Shown here in pieces: positions 1-5,030 of a stretch of 5,645 nucleotides of DNA. Origin of the DNA: an uncultured Clostridia bacterium (lineage in GTDB: Bacteria; Bacillota; Clostridia; Oscillospirales; Acutalibacteraceae). Location of the stretch: positions 1 to 5,645 of the forward strand of contig CAMMKL010000148.1 in assembly GCA_946497265.1 (NCBI GenBank), read 5' to 3'. The stretch's first letter is position 1. Every line of letters begins with the position of its first letter. The notes under the pieces are model-generated. The model made no database searches and was not told the DNA's origin. It saw nothing but the letters and a program-made list of their open reading frames with translations. The translations under genes were made by a program, and so were the position numbers.

Positions 1-341
1 CCCATCACGAACCCTTCGCTTTTGAATTCAATGGCAGGAGATACGATGGCATTGGAAAAACCGGTTATGGGTACAAGCGTACCTGCGCCTGCATATTTAG
101 CGATATTGTCGTATATTTTTAGCGCGGTCAAAATGGCGCCCAGCGCTACCAGAGTAACCGATACTGCCGCACGGGCGTCCTGTTCGTTCAGGCCTGTTTG
201 CTGGTAAAGCTGGAAAATCGCCTGTCCGATGGTGCAAATCAATCCGCCTACTAAAAAAGCAAGCGGAATATTTTTGAAGCTGGGGCTGCCGGGCGACGCT
301 TTTTCGGTCAATTTCATATATTCTTTTTTGGTTACTTTCAC
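1..341 (-). CDS. spoVAC: Stage V sporulation protein AC (SpoVAC), N-terminal 113 codons
   Basis: SpoVAC is a small integral membrane protein of the SpoVA channel, which moves dipicolinic acid (as its calcium chelate) into the developing spore and out during germination; it acts in the inner spore membrane. The visible 113 codons show a short charged N-terminus, a first membrane segment (about residues 25-46, containing FLVGGLICTIGQ), a second (about 58-75), then the family hallmark YAGAGTLVPITGFSNA (83-98) followed by EFKSEG (105-110). The family is usually about 150 residues, so roughly a quarter is missing beyond the left edge. The start is GTG at 341: AAGGAAGGG lies about 6 nt upstream, and the GTG two bases earlier reads straight into TGA. 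It appears to be the first gene of its operon, as in the clostridial spoVAC-spoVAD-spoVAE arrangement (family knowledge; the downstream genes are outside the window). It is separated from the transporter operon by a strong terminator. Identification is by recalled similarity to Bacillus SpoVAC. Confidence 0.93.
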   Translation of the reverse strand, partial: MKVTKKEYMKLTEKASPGSPSFKNIPLAFLVGGLICTIGQAIFQLYQQTGLNEQDARAAVSVTLVALGAILTALKIYDNIAKYAGAGTLVPITGFSNAIVSPAIEFKSEGFVM

Positions 342-376
342 ACTTATCCCTTCCTTTCGGGCATATTTTTCCACTG

Positions 377-404
377 TAGGGCGGAAATATGCGGATTTGT
401 ATTC
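377..404 (-). promoter_or_regulatory. Possible SigG-type promoter for spoVAC
   Basis: spoVA operons are known to be transcribed by the forespore factor SigG, whose promoters have a GNATR-like -35 and a CATnnTA-like -10. On the minus strand GAATA (404-400) is followed after 16 nt by CGCCCTA (383-377), about 36 nt before the GTG start. The -35 fits well, but the -10 keeps only the first C and the trailing CTA. Its position suits a short leader, but the match is weak and could be chance. Confidence 0.2.
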
Positions 405-432
405 GGGAATTTAGCATAACCGCTTTCCTACC

Positions 433-446
433 GTTCCATTTGGAAC
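433..446. repeat. TGGAAC palindrome upstream of spoVAC
   Basis: GTTCCA, a 2-nt centre and TGGAAC form a perfect inverted repeat with 6-bp arms, about 92 bp upstream of the spoVAC start. It overlaps the -10 of the SigA-like candidate at 445-474, the arrangement expected of a repressor operator. It does not match the Bacillus LexA box (GAAC-N4-GTTC), because the half-sites point the other way. The arms are seen directly; the operator role is inference. Confidence 0.35.
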
Positions 447-474
447 AATAAGCCAACCATACCCTTTGTGTCAA
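445..474 (-). promoter_or_regulatory. SigA-like promoter candidate upstream of spoVAC
   Basis: On the minus strand a perfect TTGACA (474-469) is followed after 18 nt by TATTGT (450-445), which matches four of six bases of TATAAT. It sits directly downstream of the terminator at 501-537 and points toward spoVAC, about 100 nt away. A vegetative promoter would be unexpected for a spoVA gene, so this may be chance or may serve a leader transcript. Confidence 0.25.
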
Positions 475-500
475 ACCCCTATTTACATCCCCATAGACGG

Positions 501-537
501 AAAGCCGGCCATGATCGGTTCTTTCATGGCCGGCTTT
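501..537 (-). terminator. Strong hairpin terminator ending the transporter operon
   Basis: AAAGCCGGCCATGA (501-514) and its exact reverse complement (524-537) form a perfect 14-bp stem around a 9-nt loop. It lies about 180 bp past the last transporter gene and about 160 bp before spoVAC, so it is well placed to stop operon read-through into the sporulation gene. The T-tract is short in both directions (TTT then CCGTCT on the minus strand, TTTTCTGT on the plus strand), so it may act in both. No plus-strand gene needs it here. Confidence 0.75.
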
Positions 538-668
538 TCTGTAAACCGGGGCAGCGCCTGTATTGTTTGCGCTATCCCGCCTAATTTATCTTTAAAATTG
601 ATTATTGATTTCGGCATAAGCCATCCAGCATACCACGCTATCCGATAGTTTAAGCGGAAAATGCCACG

Positions 669-711
669 AAGCTTTCGCAGCTACCCTGAAACGGCGGTAG
701 CCTCCAAGCTT
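669..711 (-). repeat. Two-part hairpin just after the ATPase B stop
   Basis: Outer arms AAGCTT (669-674 and 706-711) and inner arms GCTACC/GGTAGC (680-685 and 696-701) can pair into two 6-bp helices separated by an internal loop, with a 10-nt terminal loop. The structure begins 2 nt after the ATPase B stop codon. There is no T-tract, so it is more likely a 3'-end mRNA structure that protects or processes the operon message than a terminator. The role is inferred. Confidence 0.4.
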
Positions 712-713
712 AC

Positions 714-1457
714 TTACCACCACTTGATGAGTTCGGTCACCTGGTTGCGTAGTTCGATAAATTCCGGTGCCGCGATGTCACGCGGCATGGGAAGCCGGTT
801 TGCAATCTCCTTTTTGATGGTGGTGGGCTTATTGGATAGGACCAGAATGCGTTCCCCCAAGTAAACCGCTTCCTCGATGTTGTGGGTAATAAAGATTACC
901 GTCGTGCCGCTTTGCCGCCAAAGGTTGAGCAGTTCGTTCTCCAGACGATAGCGCAGCTCCGTATCCAATTGGCCGTAAGGTTCATCCATCAGCAGTAGTT
1001 CCGGTTCGGTGGCAAACGCTCTTGCAATTACCACCCGCTGTAGCATGCTGGCGGAAAGCTGATCCGGATAATAATCCCGAAATTCCGTCAGTCCTACCAG
1101 TTCCATATATTTTTCCGCCTGTTTTTTTGCCTTTTCCGCCTTTTCCCGTTTCAGGTTAAGGGCAAACTGTACGTTTTGTTCTACCGTGAGCCACGGCATG
1201 GTCGAATATTCCTGAAAAATATATGCTACACGATGTTTTTTCAGGTCTACCGGCTCGCCGTCGATTGTGATAGAACCCCCGGTTATGTCATACAACCCCG
1301 TCAAGCTATTTAGGAAAGTCGTTTTTCCGCAGCCGGTCGGCCCCACAATGCAAAGGAATTCCCCTTGTTTTACCGAGAAGGAGATATCGTCCAGAACCAG
1401 CAACTCATCAAATTTTTTTACCAGGTGATCCACCTTAACTTTTACAGGCCTGTCCAT
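714..1457 (-). CDS. ABC transporter ATPase B, NitT/TauT (SsuB/TauB) type, degenerate signature motif
   Basis: Cytoplasmic ATP-binding subunit of the importer, 247 residues, normal length for SsuB/TauB/NrtD-type ATPases. Motifs in order: Walker A GPTGCGKTT (39-47), Q-loop Gln82 in IFQE followed by the family-typical PWLTV (88-92), signature LSASM (134-138), Walker B LLLMDEP (154-160) with catalytic Glu159, D-loop GQLD (162-165), and H-loop His192. The signature is abnormal: LSGGMQQR is usual, here LSASMLQR, so both glycines that contact the partner's ATP are replaced. Everything else needed for its own ATP site is intact. ATG at 1457 is supported by a full Shine-Dalgarno sequence overlapping the upstream ATPase stop codon. 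It is the last gene of the operon. It should pair with ATPase A rather than form a homodimer, since a homodimer would have two defective signatures (inference). The substrate is not determined; nitrate, sulfonate, taurine, thiamine-precursor and related importers share this ATPase type. Confidence 0.93.
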   Translation of the reverse strand: MDRPVKVKVDHLVKKFDELLVLDDISFSVKQGEFLCIVGPTGCGKTTFLNSLTGLYDITGGSITIDGEPVDLKKHRVAYIFQEYSTMPWLTVEQNVQFALNLKREKAEKAKKQAEKYMELVGLTEFRDYYPDQLSASMLQRVVIARAFATEPELLLMDEPYGQLDTELRYRLENELLNLWRQSGTTVIFITHNIEEAVYLGERILVLSNKPTTIKKEIANRLPMPRDIAAPEFIELRNQVTELIKWW

Positions 1458-1462
1458 TCCGG

Positions 1463-1470
1463 CACCTCCT
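1463..1470 (-). promoter_or_regulatory. Ribosome binding site of ATPase B overlapping the ATPase A stop
   Basis: AGGAGGTG (1470-1463) ends 5 nt before the ATG at 1457 and shares its first base with the final A of the ATPase A stop codon TAA (1472-1470). Ribosomes ending ATPase A are thus placed on the start site of ATPase B, which favours equal output of the two ATPases. Confidence 0.8.
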
Positions 1471-2237
1471 TATTGTGTAGGGTCCATTTCCCTCGTGATT
1501 TCTTTTCTCAGCTGCAAAAATGCAGGGTCAACATAGTTGCGCGGTCGCGGTAGGTTGACCATATACTCTTTGCAAATAACAGAAGGGCAATTCGTAAGCA
1601 GGATGATGCGGTCCGCTAGATACAAAGCTTCTTCAATATTGTTTGTCACAAACAGGACCGTACGCTTTTCCGCGCGCCAGATCCGCTCCAGTTCCTGTTC
1701 CATCATATAGCGCGTCTGGGCATCCAAATGGCCGAACGGCTCGTCCATCAGCAACACGGATGGGTCGCTGCAATATGCCCGTGCGATTCCTGCCCGCTGC
1801 TGCATACCGCCGGACAACTGGTTGGGGTAACTCTTTTCAAACCCCTTAAGCCCTACCAAGTCTATAAAATACTGCGCCTGTTTCCTTCGTTCGGCTTTGG
1901 GAATCCCCCGGGAAGCCGGTCCGAATTCCACGTTGCCCATCACAGTAAGCCATGGGAACAGCGAGGTCGTCTGGTACACGACGCCACGGCTGGGCGAAGG
2001 GGCATGGACCGGCTCGCCCTGCATTTCCACAAAGCCCCCCGTTGGTTGATCAAGCCCTGCCAGCAGGTTTAGCAAAGTCGTTTTTCCACATTGCCCCGGA
2101 CCGAACAGCACCAGGAATTCGTTTTCCCGTACGTCAAAGCTCACATCGCCCAACACGCGGTAATCCGTCCCGGACGGGGTAGTAAAGCTGCGGGATAAAT
2201 GCTCACAGCGTAAAATTATGTTTCCTGCCGGTTCCAT
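1470..2237 (-). CDS. ABC transporter ATPase A, NitT/TauT type, altered Walker A and H-loop
   Basis: Second cytoplasmic ATP-binding subunit, 255 residues. Motifs in order: Walker A GPGQCGKTT (46-54), Q-loop Gln89 with PWLTV (95-99), signature LSGGMQQR (141-148), Walker B VLLMDEP (161-167) with Glu166, D-loop GHLD (169-172), and H-loop region FVTNNIEEA (196-204). Two departures stand out: the second Gly of GxxGxGK is Gln49, and the conserved H-loop His is Asn199 (codon AAC). Its signature is fully consensus, the reverse of ATPase B. The start is placed at ATG 2237, after GGGGAGG about 8 nt upstream; a longer frame opening at 2363 would run deep inside the permease gene and adds 42 residues unlike any ABC ATPase. 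The chosen start still overlaps the end of permease B by 22 bp, which suggests translational coupling. Expected partners are ATPase B and the cytoplasmic loops of the two permeases. Confidence 0.92.
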   Translation of the reverse strand: MEPAGNIILRCEHLSRSFTTPSGTDYRVLGDVSFDVRENEFLVLFGPGQCGKTTLLNLLAGLDQPTGGFVEMQGEPVHAPSPSRGVVYQTTSLFPWLTVMGNVEFGPASRGIPKAERRKQAQYFIDLVGLKGFEKSYPNQLSGGMQQRAGIARAYCSDPSVLLMDEPFGHLDAQTRYMMEQELERIWRAEKRTVLFVTNNIEEALYLADRIILLTNCPSVICKEYMVNLPRPRNYVDPAFLQLRKEITREMDPTQ

Positions 2238-3022
2238 CGGCAAAGCCTCCCCTCTACCACGCGCATCAGGGTAGAAAGCAGATACCCGATAACGCCGATT
2301 GCAATCATGCCTACCATAATCTGTGTAATATTCCCGTTGTTCATCCCCATAGTGATGATCCAACCCACGCCGTTTTGCGAATAAATGATCTCGGCCGCAA
2401 CCTCAGCCGCCCAGCTTACGCTCAGCGCAATCTGCAGCCCCGCGAAGATATAAGGGACGGAAGAGGGAAAAATCACGTGCGTAAATACCCGCCTCCGGCT
2501 GGCACCCAACATGCGCGCCGCCCCAATCAGCTTCGGGTCTACATTGCGCGCCCCCTCATAGGAATTGATGGTCACATAAGTAAAGCTTGCAAGAAAGATG
2601 ATAAAGATTTTATTAGAGCTTCCCAGCCCAAACCAGAGGATGGAAAGCGGAATCCACGCGATGGGGGGAATTGGACGCACAAATTCAAACAATGGATTTA
2701 TCACGGCATGCGCTTTGGGGGATACGCCCATTAAAATCCCGATAGCCATCCCGATCACCGAAGCTACCACGAACCCCAGAAGCACGCGCCACAGGCTGAT
2801 GCCTGCATGCTCTAGAATGGTATTTTTTCCAATCGGCACCGTCATGGACCGGAAAAATGCCTCAAAAACCTCCAGCGGAGCCGGGATCTGTACCCTCCCC
2901 TGTGACAGCATGGACGCTACTTGCCAGGCAATCAAAAGAGTGGCAAAGGAAATCACGATCCAGAGAAGCGTCTGCCGGTTGGCCTTTAAGCGCTTCCAAA
3001 CTGTTTTTCCTATACGTTGCAC
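2216..3022 (-). CDS. ABC transporter permease B, NitT/TauT (SsuC/TauC) type
   Basis: Integral membrane subunit of the importer, 268 residues, usual length for BinPDT-type permeases of sulfonate/nitrate/taurine systems. Hydrophobic segments lie at about 19-39, 80-100, 120-133, 138-153, 193-213 and 234-253. The conserved RPIPPIAWIPLSILWFGLG block (116-134) is typical of SsuC/TauC/NrtB. The cytoplasmic EAA coupling loop (about 166-196) is close to consensus: GAARMLGAS, then FP and a final GL. The start is GTG at 3022, only 2 bp after the permease A stop, with AAGGAGGGG embedded in the last codons of permease A. The 3' end overlaps ATPase A. It most likely forms a heterodimeric channel with permease A, its relative rather than duplicate: the two share the PIPP-AWIPL-ILWFG core but differ in their loops. 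Confidence 0.92.
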   Translation of the reverse strand: MQRIGKTVWKRLKANRQTLLWIVISFATLLIAWQVASMLSQGRVQIPAPLEVFEAFFRSMTVPIGKNTILEHAGISLWRVLLGFVVASVIGMAIGILMGVSPKAHAVINPLFEFVRPIPPIAWIPLSILWFGLGSSNKIFIIFLASFTYVTINSYEGARNVDPKLIGAARMLGASRRRVFTHVIFPSSVPYIFAGLQIALSVSWAAEVAAEIIYSQNGVGWIITMGMNNGNITQIMVGMIAIGVIGYLLSTLMRVVEGRLCRWNRQET

Positions 3023-3024
3023 GG

Positions 3025-3810
3025 TCAGCCCCTCCTTTTCGTTTTTTTGCCGCCTATTCTGCTGGTAAGCAAATCCAAAAGGCTGCTTAGGGCCGCACCG
3101 ATCAGCCCTATGACAATCATCCCGACCACGATGATATCAGCCCTACCCATCTGGCGGGCCATCTGAATCATATAACCAAGCCCGCTGGTAGAGGCCAGAA
3201 GCTCCGCGGCCACCAGCGCCATCCAGGCAGAGCCCAGCGAGGTTTTCAGGCCCGTGAGTATCATGGGCCGAGCCGTAGGAAGCGCCACCCGGAATAATAT
3301 CTGTAGATTCGTGGCGGCAAAGGTTTTGGCCACCCAAATATGAACCTGCCTTGTCTGTTTAATTCCCGCGTAGGAATTGACCACACAGGCAATCATAGAG
3401 GAAATAAAGATTATAACAACCTTGGCCCCGTAGCCGATGCCGAACCATAAGATCATCAGCGGGATCCAGGCCAGCGGAGGAATGGGCCGCAATAAGTCAA
3501 ACAGAGGCTTTACAAACAGATCTACTTTTTTGTACCATGCCATGGCTATGCCCAAGGGAACACCGATTACCACCCCTGCCAGATATCCTCCCAAGGCGAT
3601 TTTTAGGCTGGTAGCGATATGGGTCCACAGGCTGGCGCCGTCCGGATTTACCCCGCCGCTTACTTTATACGCAAAGGCTTTGCACACCTCCAGAGGACTG
3701 GGCAGCATATAGCTGGGCATCAGCCGCAAGACATCGGTGACCAGTTCCCACAACACCAGTACGCACAGTACGCTGACAATGGACAGCCAAAGATATTTTT
3801 TGCGCTTCAT
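3025..3810 (-). CDS. ABC transporter permease A, NitT/TauT type, degenerate EAA loop
   Basis: First membrane subunit encoded in the operon, 261 residues. A hydrophobic segment near the N-terminus (about 7-27) is followed by segments at about 67-92, 112-124, 129-147, 183-203 and 226-248. It has the family block RPIPPLAWIPLMILWFGIG (108-126). The cytoplasmic EAA loop (about 159-188) departs from consensus: where EAA-x-x-LGAS is expected it reads WVAKTFAAT, so the Glu is Trp and the normally near-invariant Gly is Ala165; the trailing LP and GL are kept. That loop is where a permease docks into its ATPase, so coupling on this side may be altered (inference). ATG 3810 is chosen as the only plausible start; its ribosome binding site (GTGGGTG) is weak, and a very stable hairpin lies 20-50 nt upstream, which could make its expression lower than that of the binding protein. 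Confidence 0.9.
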   Translation of the reverse strand: MKRKKYLWLSIVSVLCVLVLWELVTDVLRLMPSYMLPSPLEVCKAFAYKVSGGVNPDGASLWTHIATSLKIALGGYLAGVVIGVPLGIAMAWYKKVDLFVKPLFDLLRPIPPLAWIPLMILWFGIGYGAKVVIIFISSMIACVVNSYAGIKQTRQVHIWVAKTFAATNLQILFRVALPTARPMILTGLKTSLGSAWMALVAAELLASTSGLGYMIQMARQMGRADIIVVGMIVIGLIGAALSSLLDLLTSRIGGKKTKRRG

Positions 3811-3830
3811 GTAACACCCACTTTCTTGGT

Positions 3831-3861
3831 GCGGCGGCCCGGACCCTATCCGGCCCGCCGC
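3831..3861 (-). repeat. GC-rich intercistronic hairpin between binding protein and permease genes
   Basis: GCGGCGGGCCGGA and TCCGGGCCGCCGC (read on the minus strand) pair over 13 positions with a single G-G mismatch around a 5-nt loop. The structure lies 12 nt after the binding-protein stop codon and has no T-tract, so it is not a classical intrinsic terminator. Similar hairpins between binding-protein and permease genes (for example malE-malF in E. coli) protect the upstream message and raise the binding protein over the membrane subunits; I infer the same role here. Confidence 0.65.
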
Positions 3862-3873
3862 GTTCTCATACGG

Positions 3874-4932
3874 TTATCCTTCTATTACCTGGTTGAGATA
3901 TTGATCCGTGATATTTGTTTCAAATAAATTCATCTTGCTGTCTTCCACTTTACCGGTCGAATGCATGAATTCCGCCATAATTTTCAGGAATTCCCCGTTT
4001 GTCCGGGTTTTCATATCTTCCTTGGTCAAAAAATGGATCCGGTCGATATCCTGCGAGATGTTTTCTTCGTCCACCTCGGATGCATTTTCCGCATAGTACT
4101 GAGCCAACAATTCTTTTGCCATCTCGGGGTCGTTGTTTAACGCCTCGTTTGCCGTGTATATCGCATCCATAAATTTGACGATCAGCTCAGCGGTCTGCTC
4201 ATCCTGCAAGGACTGCTGGTTGGCAACCATCATATCTACCACCGGGATGTTTAACTCCTTGAGCCCCCCTATGTTTACCCATCCGTTCGCCTCGCCCATA
4301 AAGCTAAACGGAGGCATTAAACCGACGACATCGCCTTCCCCCGCCAGAAAAGCCTGATAGCCCTGGGCGGTATCCATATTGATGGTGGAGACGTCGGTAT
4401 CGGAAAGGCCGATCGCTTCCAGGTATTTCAATTCGTTTAGCTGTTTGATGGTGCCGATATCCAGAATGAAACTGGAGCCTTTTACTGTTTCCGCATTTCC
4501 CAACAGATCCGGATAATCCGGGTTTGTCCCCGTCTGCTGGGCGATCGGGCTATCCGGACGGACATACAGTCCGATTCCGTCGCTGGCTTCCAGCAGGTCG
4601 CCCACCAAAACGCCGTTGTATGCCGAAACGCTGGTGACCGCGGCTACCCCGATGGTGGAAACATCCCACAAATCGGCTCCCAAAGCTTCATTCATAGGCG
4701 CCCCCGTCGAGAACATCATGGGTTCGATTTTGAAGCCCCTCTCTTCATCCAACTTGTTATCCATTGCATACTTGACAGGCAGGCTGGTTACCAGGGGCAT
4801 GACCGCTACCCGCAGGGTGGGCAGATCTCCCCCGTTGCCCGATGGTTGGGGGGAATCCCCCGCGGAGCTACAACCGGTAAACATTGCGGCCGCCATACAC
4901 ACAGCCAAAAACAGACTGATCAGTTTTTTCAT
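3874..4932 (-). CDS. Lipoprotein substrate-binding protein of a NitT/TauT-type ABC importer
   Basis: Captures the substrate outside the cell and delivers it to the permeases. It has 352 residues. The N-terminus is a lipoprotein signal: MKK, a hydrophobic stretch (4-17) and lipobox FTGC with Cys21 as the lipidated residue, then a Ser/Gly/Pro-rich linker (22-37). The mature part starts with a beta strand (LRVAVMPL, 40-47) and continues with features of NMT1/SsuA/TauA-like proteins: a region matching the usual 'G+D+ + + +' pattern (about 84-100), a second-lobe segment KGSSFILDIGTI (151-162), and DVVGLMPPFSFM (201-212) in the usual ligand-pocket position. A charged helical C-terminal part follows, with acidic stretches around 283-296. 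ATG 4932 is preceded by AAGGAAGG at 7-nt spacing. First gene of the transporter set; the ligand cannot be deduced, and nitrate, sulfonate, taurine, aromatic sulfonate or pyrimidine-like ligands are all known in this fold. Confidence 0.9.
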   Translation of the reverse strand: MKKLISLFLAVCMAAAMFTGCSSAGDSPQPSGNGGDLPTLRVAVMPLVTSLPVKYAMDNKLDEERGFKIEPMMFSTGAPMNEALGADLWDVSTIGVAAVTSVSAYNGVLVGDLLEASDGIGLYVRPDSPIAQQTGTNPDYPDLLGNAETVKGSSFILDIGTIKQLNELKYLEAIGLSDTDVSTINMDTAQGYQAFLAGEGDVVGLMPPFSFMGEANGWVNIGGLKELNIPVVDMMVANQQSLQDEQTAELIVKFMDAIYTANEALNNDPEMAKELLAQYYAENASEVDEENISQDIDRIHFLTKEDMKTRTNGEFLKIMAEFMHSTGKVEDSKMNLFETNITDQYLNQVIEG

Positions 4933-4950
4933 TTTGATTCCTTCCTTTCA

Positions 4951-4963
4951 GGGGCTGTGCCCC
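4951..4963 (-). repeat. Small leader hairpin upstream of the binding-protein gene
   Basis: GGGGC, a 3-nt loop and GCCCC form a perfect 5-bp hairpin just ahead of the ribosome binding site of the binding-protein gene. If the -10 candidate at 4970-4975 is used, transcription would start at or very near its first G, giving a 5'-end hairpin that may stabilise the message. The pairing is seen; the role is a guess. Confidence 0.4.
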
Positions 4964-4969
4964 AAAATT

Positions 4970-4975
4970 TTTATA
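4970..4975 (-). promoter_or_regulatory. Possible -10 element for the transporter operon
   Basis: TATAAA (4975-4970, minus strand) lies in an A/T-rich patch 38 nt ahead of the binding-protein start. No recognisable -35 is present at 16-18 nt upstream, where the sequence is GC-rich (around CCCGGG). The operon could have its own activator-dependent promoter here, or be read through from the sulfatase gene, since no clear minus-strand terminator separates them. Confidence 0.25.
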
Positions 4976-5030
4976 CTGTTTTCCCGGAGCATCCCGGGTT
5001 TTTCCCTTAAATGTCCCTTGCGGAGAATTC

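Larger units (their letters stand above)
342..713. other. Intergenic region between transporter operon and spoVAC
   Basis: This 372-bp stretch has no convincing gene. Going with transcription (right to left) it holds a two-part hairpin just after the ATPase B stop (669-711), a plain A/T-rich part (about 541-668) with only a short CTATC/GATAG palindrome (638-648), a strong terminator (501-537), and then the spoVAC upstream region with promoter candidates and a 6-bp-arm palindrome. Open frames crossing it lack ribosome binding sites and run through the terminator or into spoVAC or the ATPase gene, so they are judged spurious. Confidence 0.8.

Noticed and set aside
97..474. Minus-strand open frame of 125 codons starting ahead of spoVAC
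   Set aside because: It overlaps spoVAC out of frame, starts at a codon without a ribosome binding site, and shows no recognisable protein pattern, while the spoVAC frame matches its family throughout.
466..648. Plus-strand open frame of 60 codons in the intergenic region
   Set aside because: It starts at TTG without a ribosome binding site and reads straight through the terminator stem.
638..648. CTATC-C-GATAG palindrome
   Set aside because: Short arms in an otherwise featureless stretch, expected by chance.
2238..2363. 42-residue N-terminal extension of ATPase A from an upstream start
   Set aside because: The extension lies wholly within permease B in another frame, has no hydrophobic or ABC-like features, and a good ribosome binding site precedes the ATG at 2237.
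2598..3068. Plus-strand open frame of 156 codons opposite permease B
   Set aside because: It mirrors a strongly conserved membrane-protein gene; the reading is a by-product of that gene's composition.
4983..5003. CCCGG/CCGGG hairpin with five T's on the plus strand, as a terminator
   Set aside because: The stem is only 5 bp and the T-run is on the plus strand, where no gene ends; on the coding strand the hairpin is followed by A's, so it is not a good sulfatase terminator.
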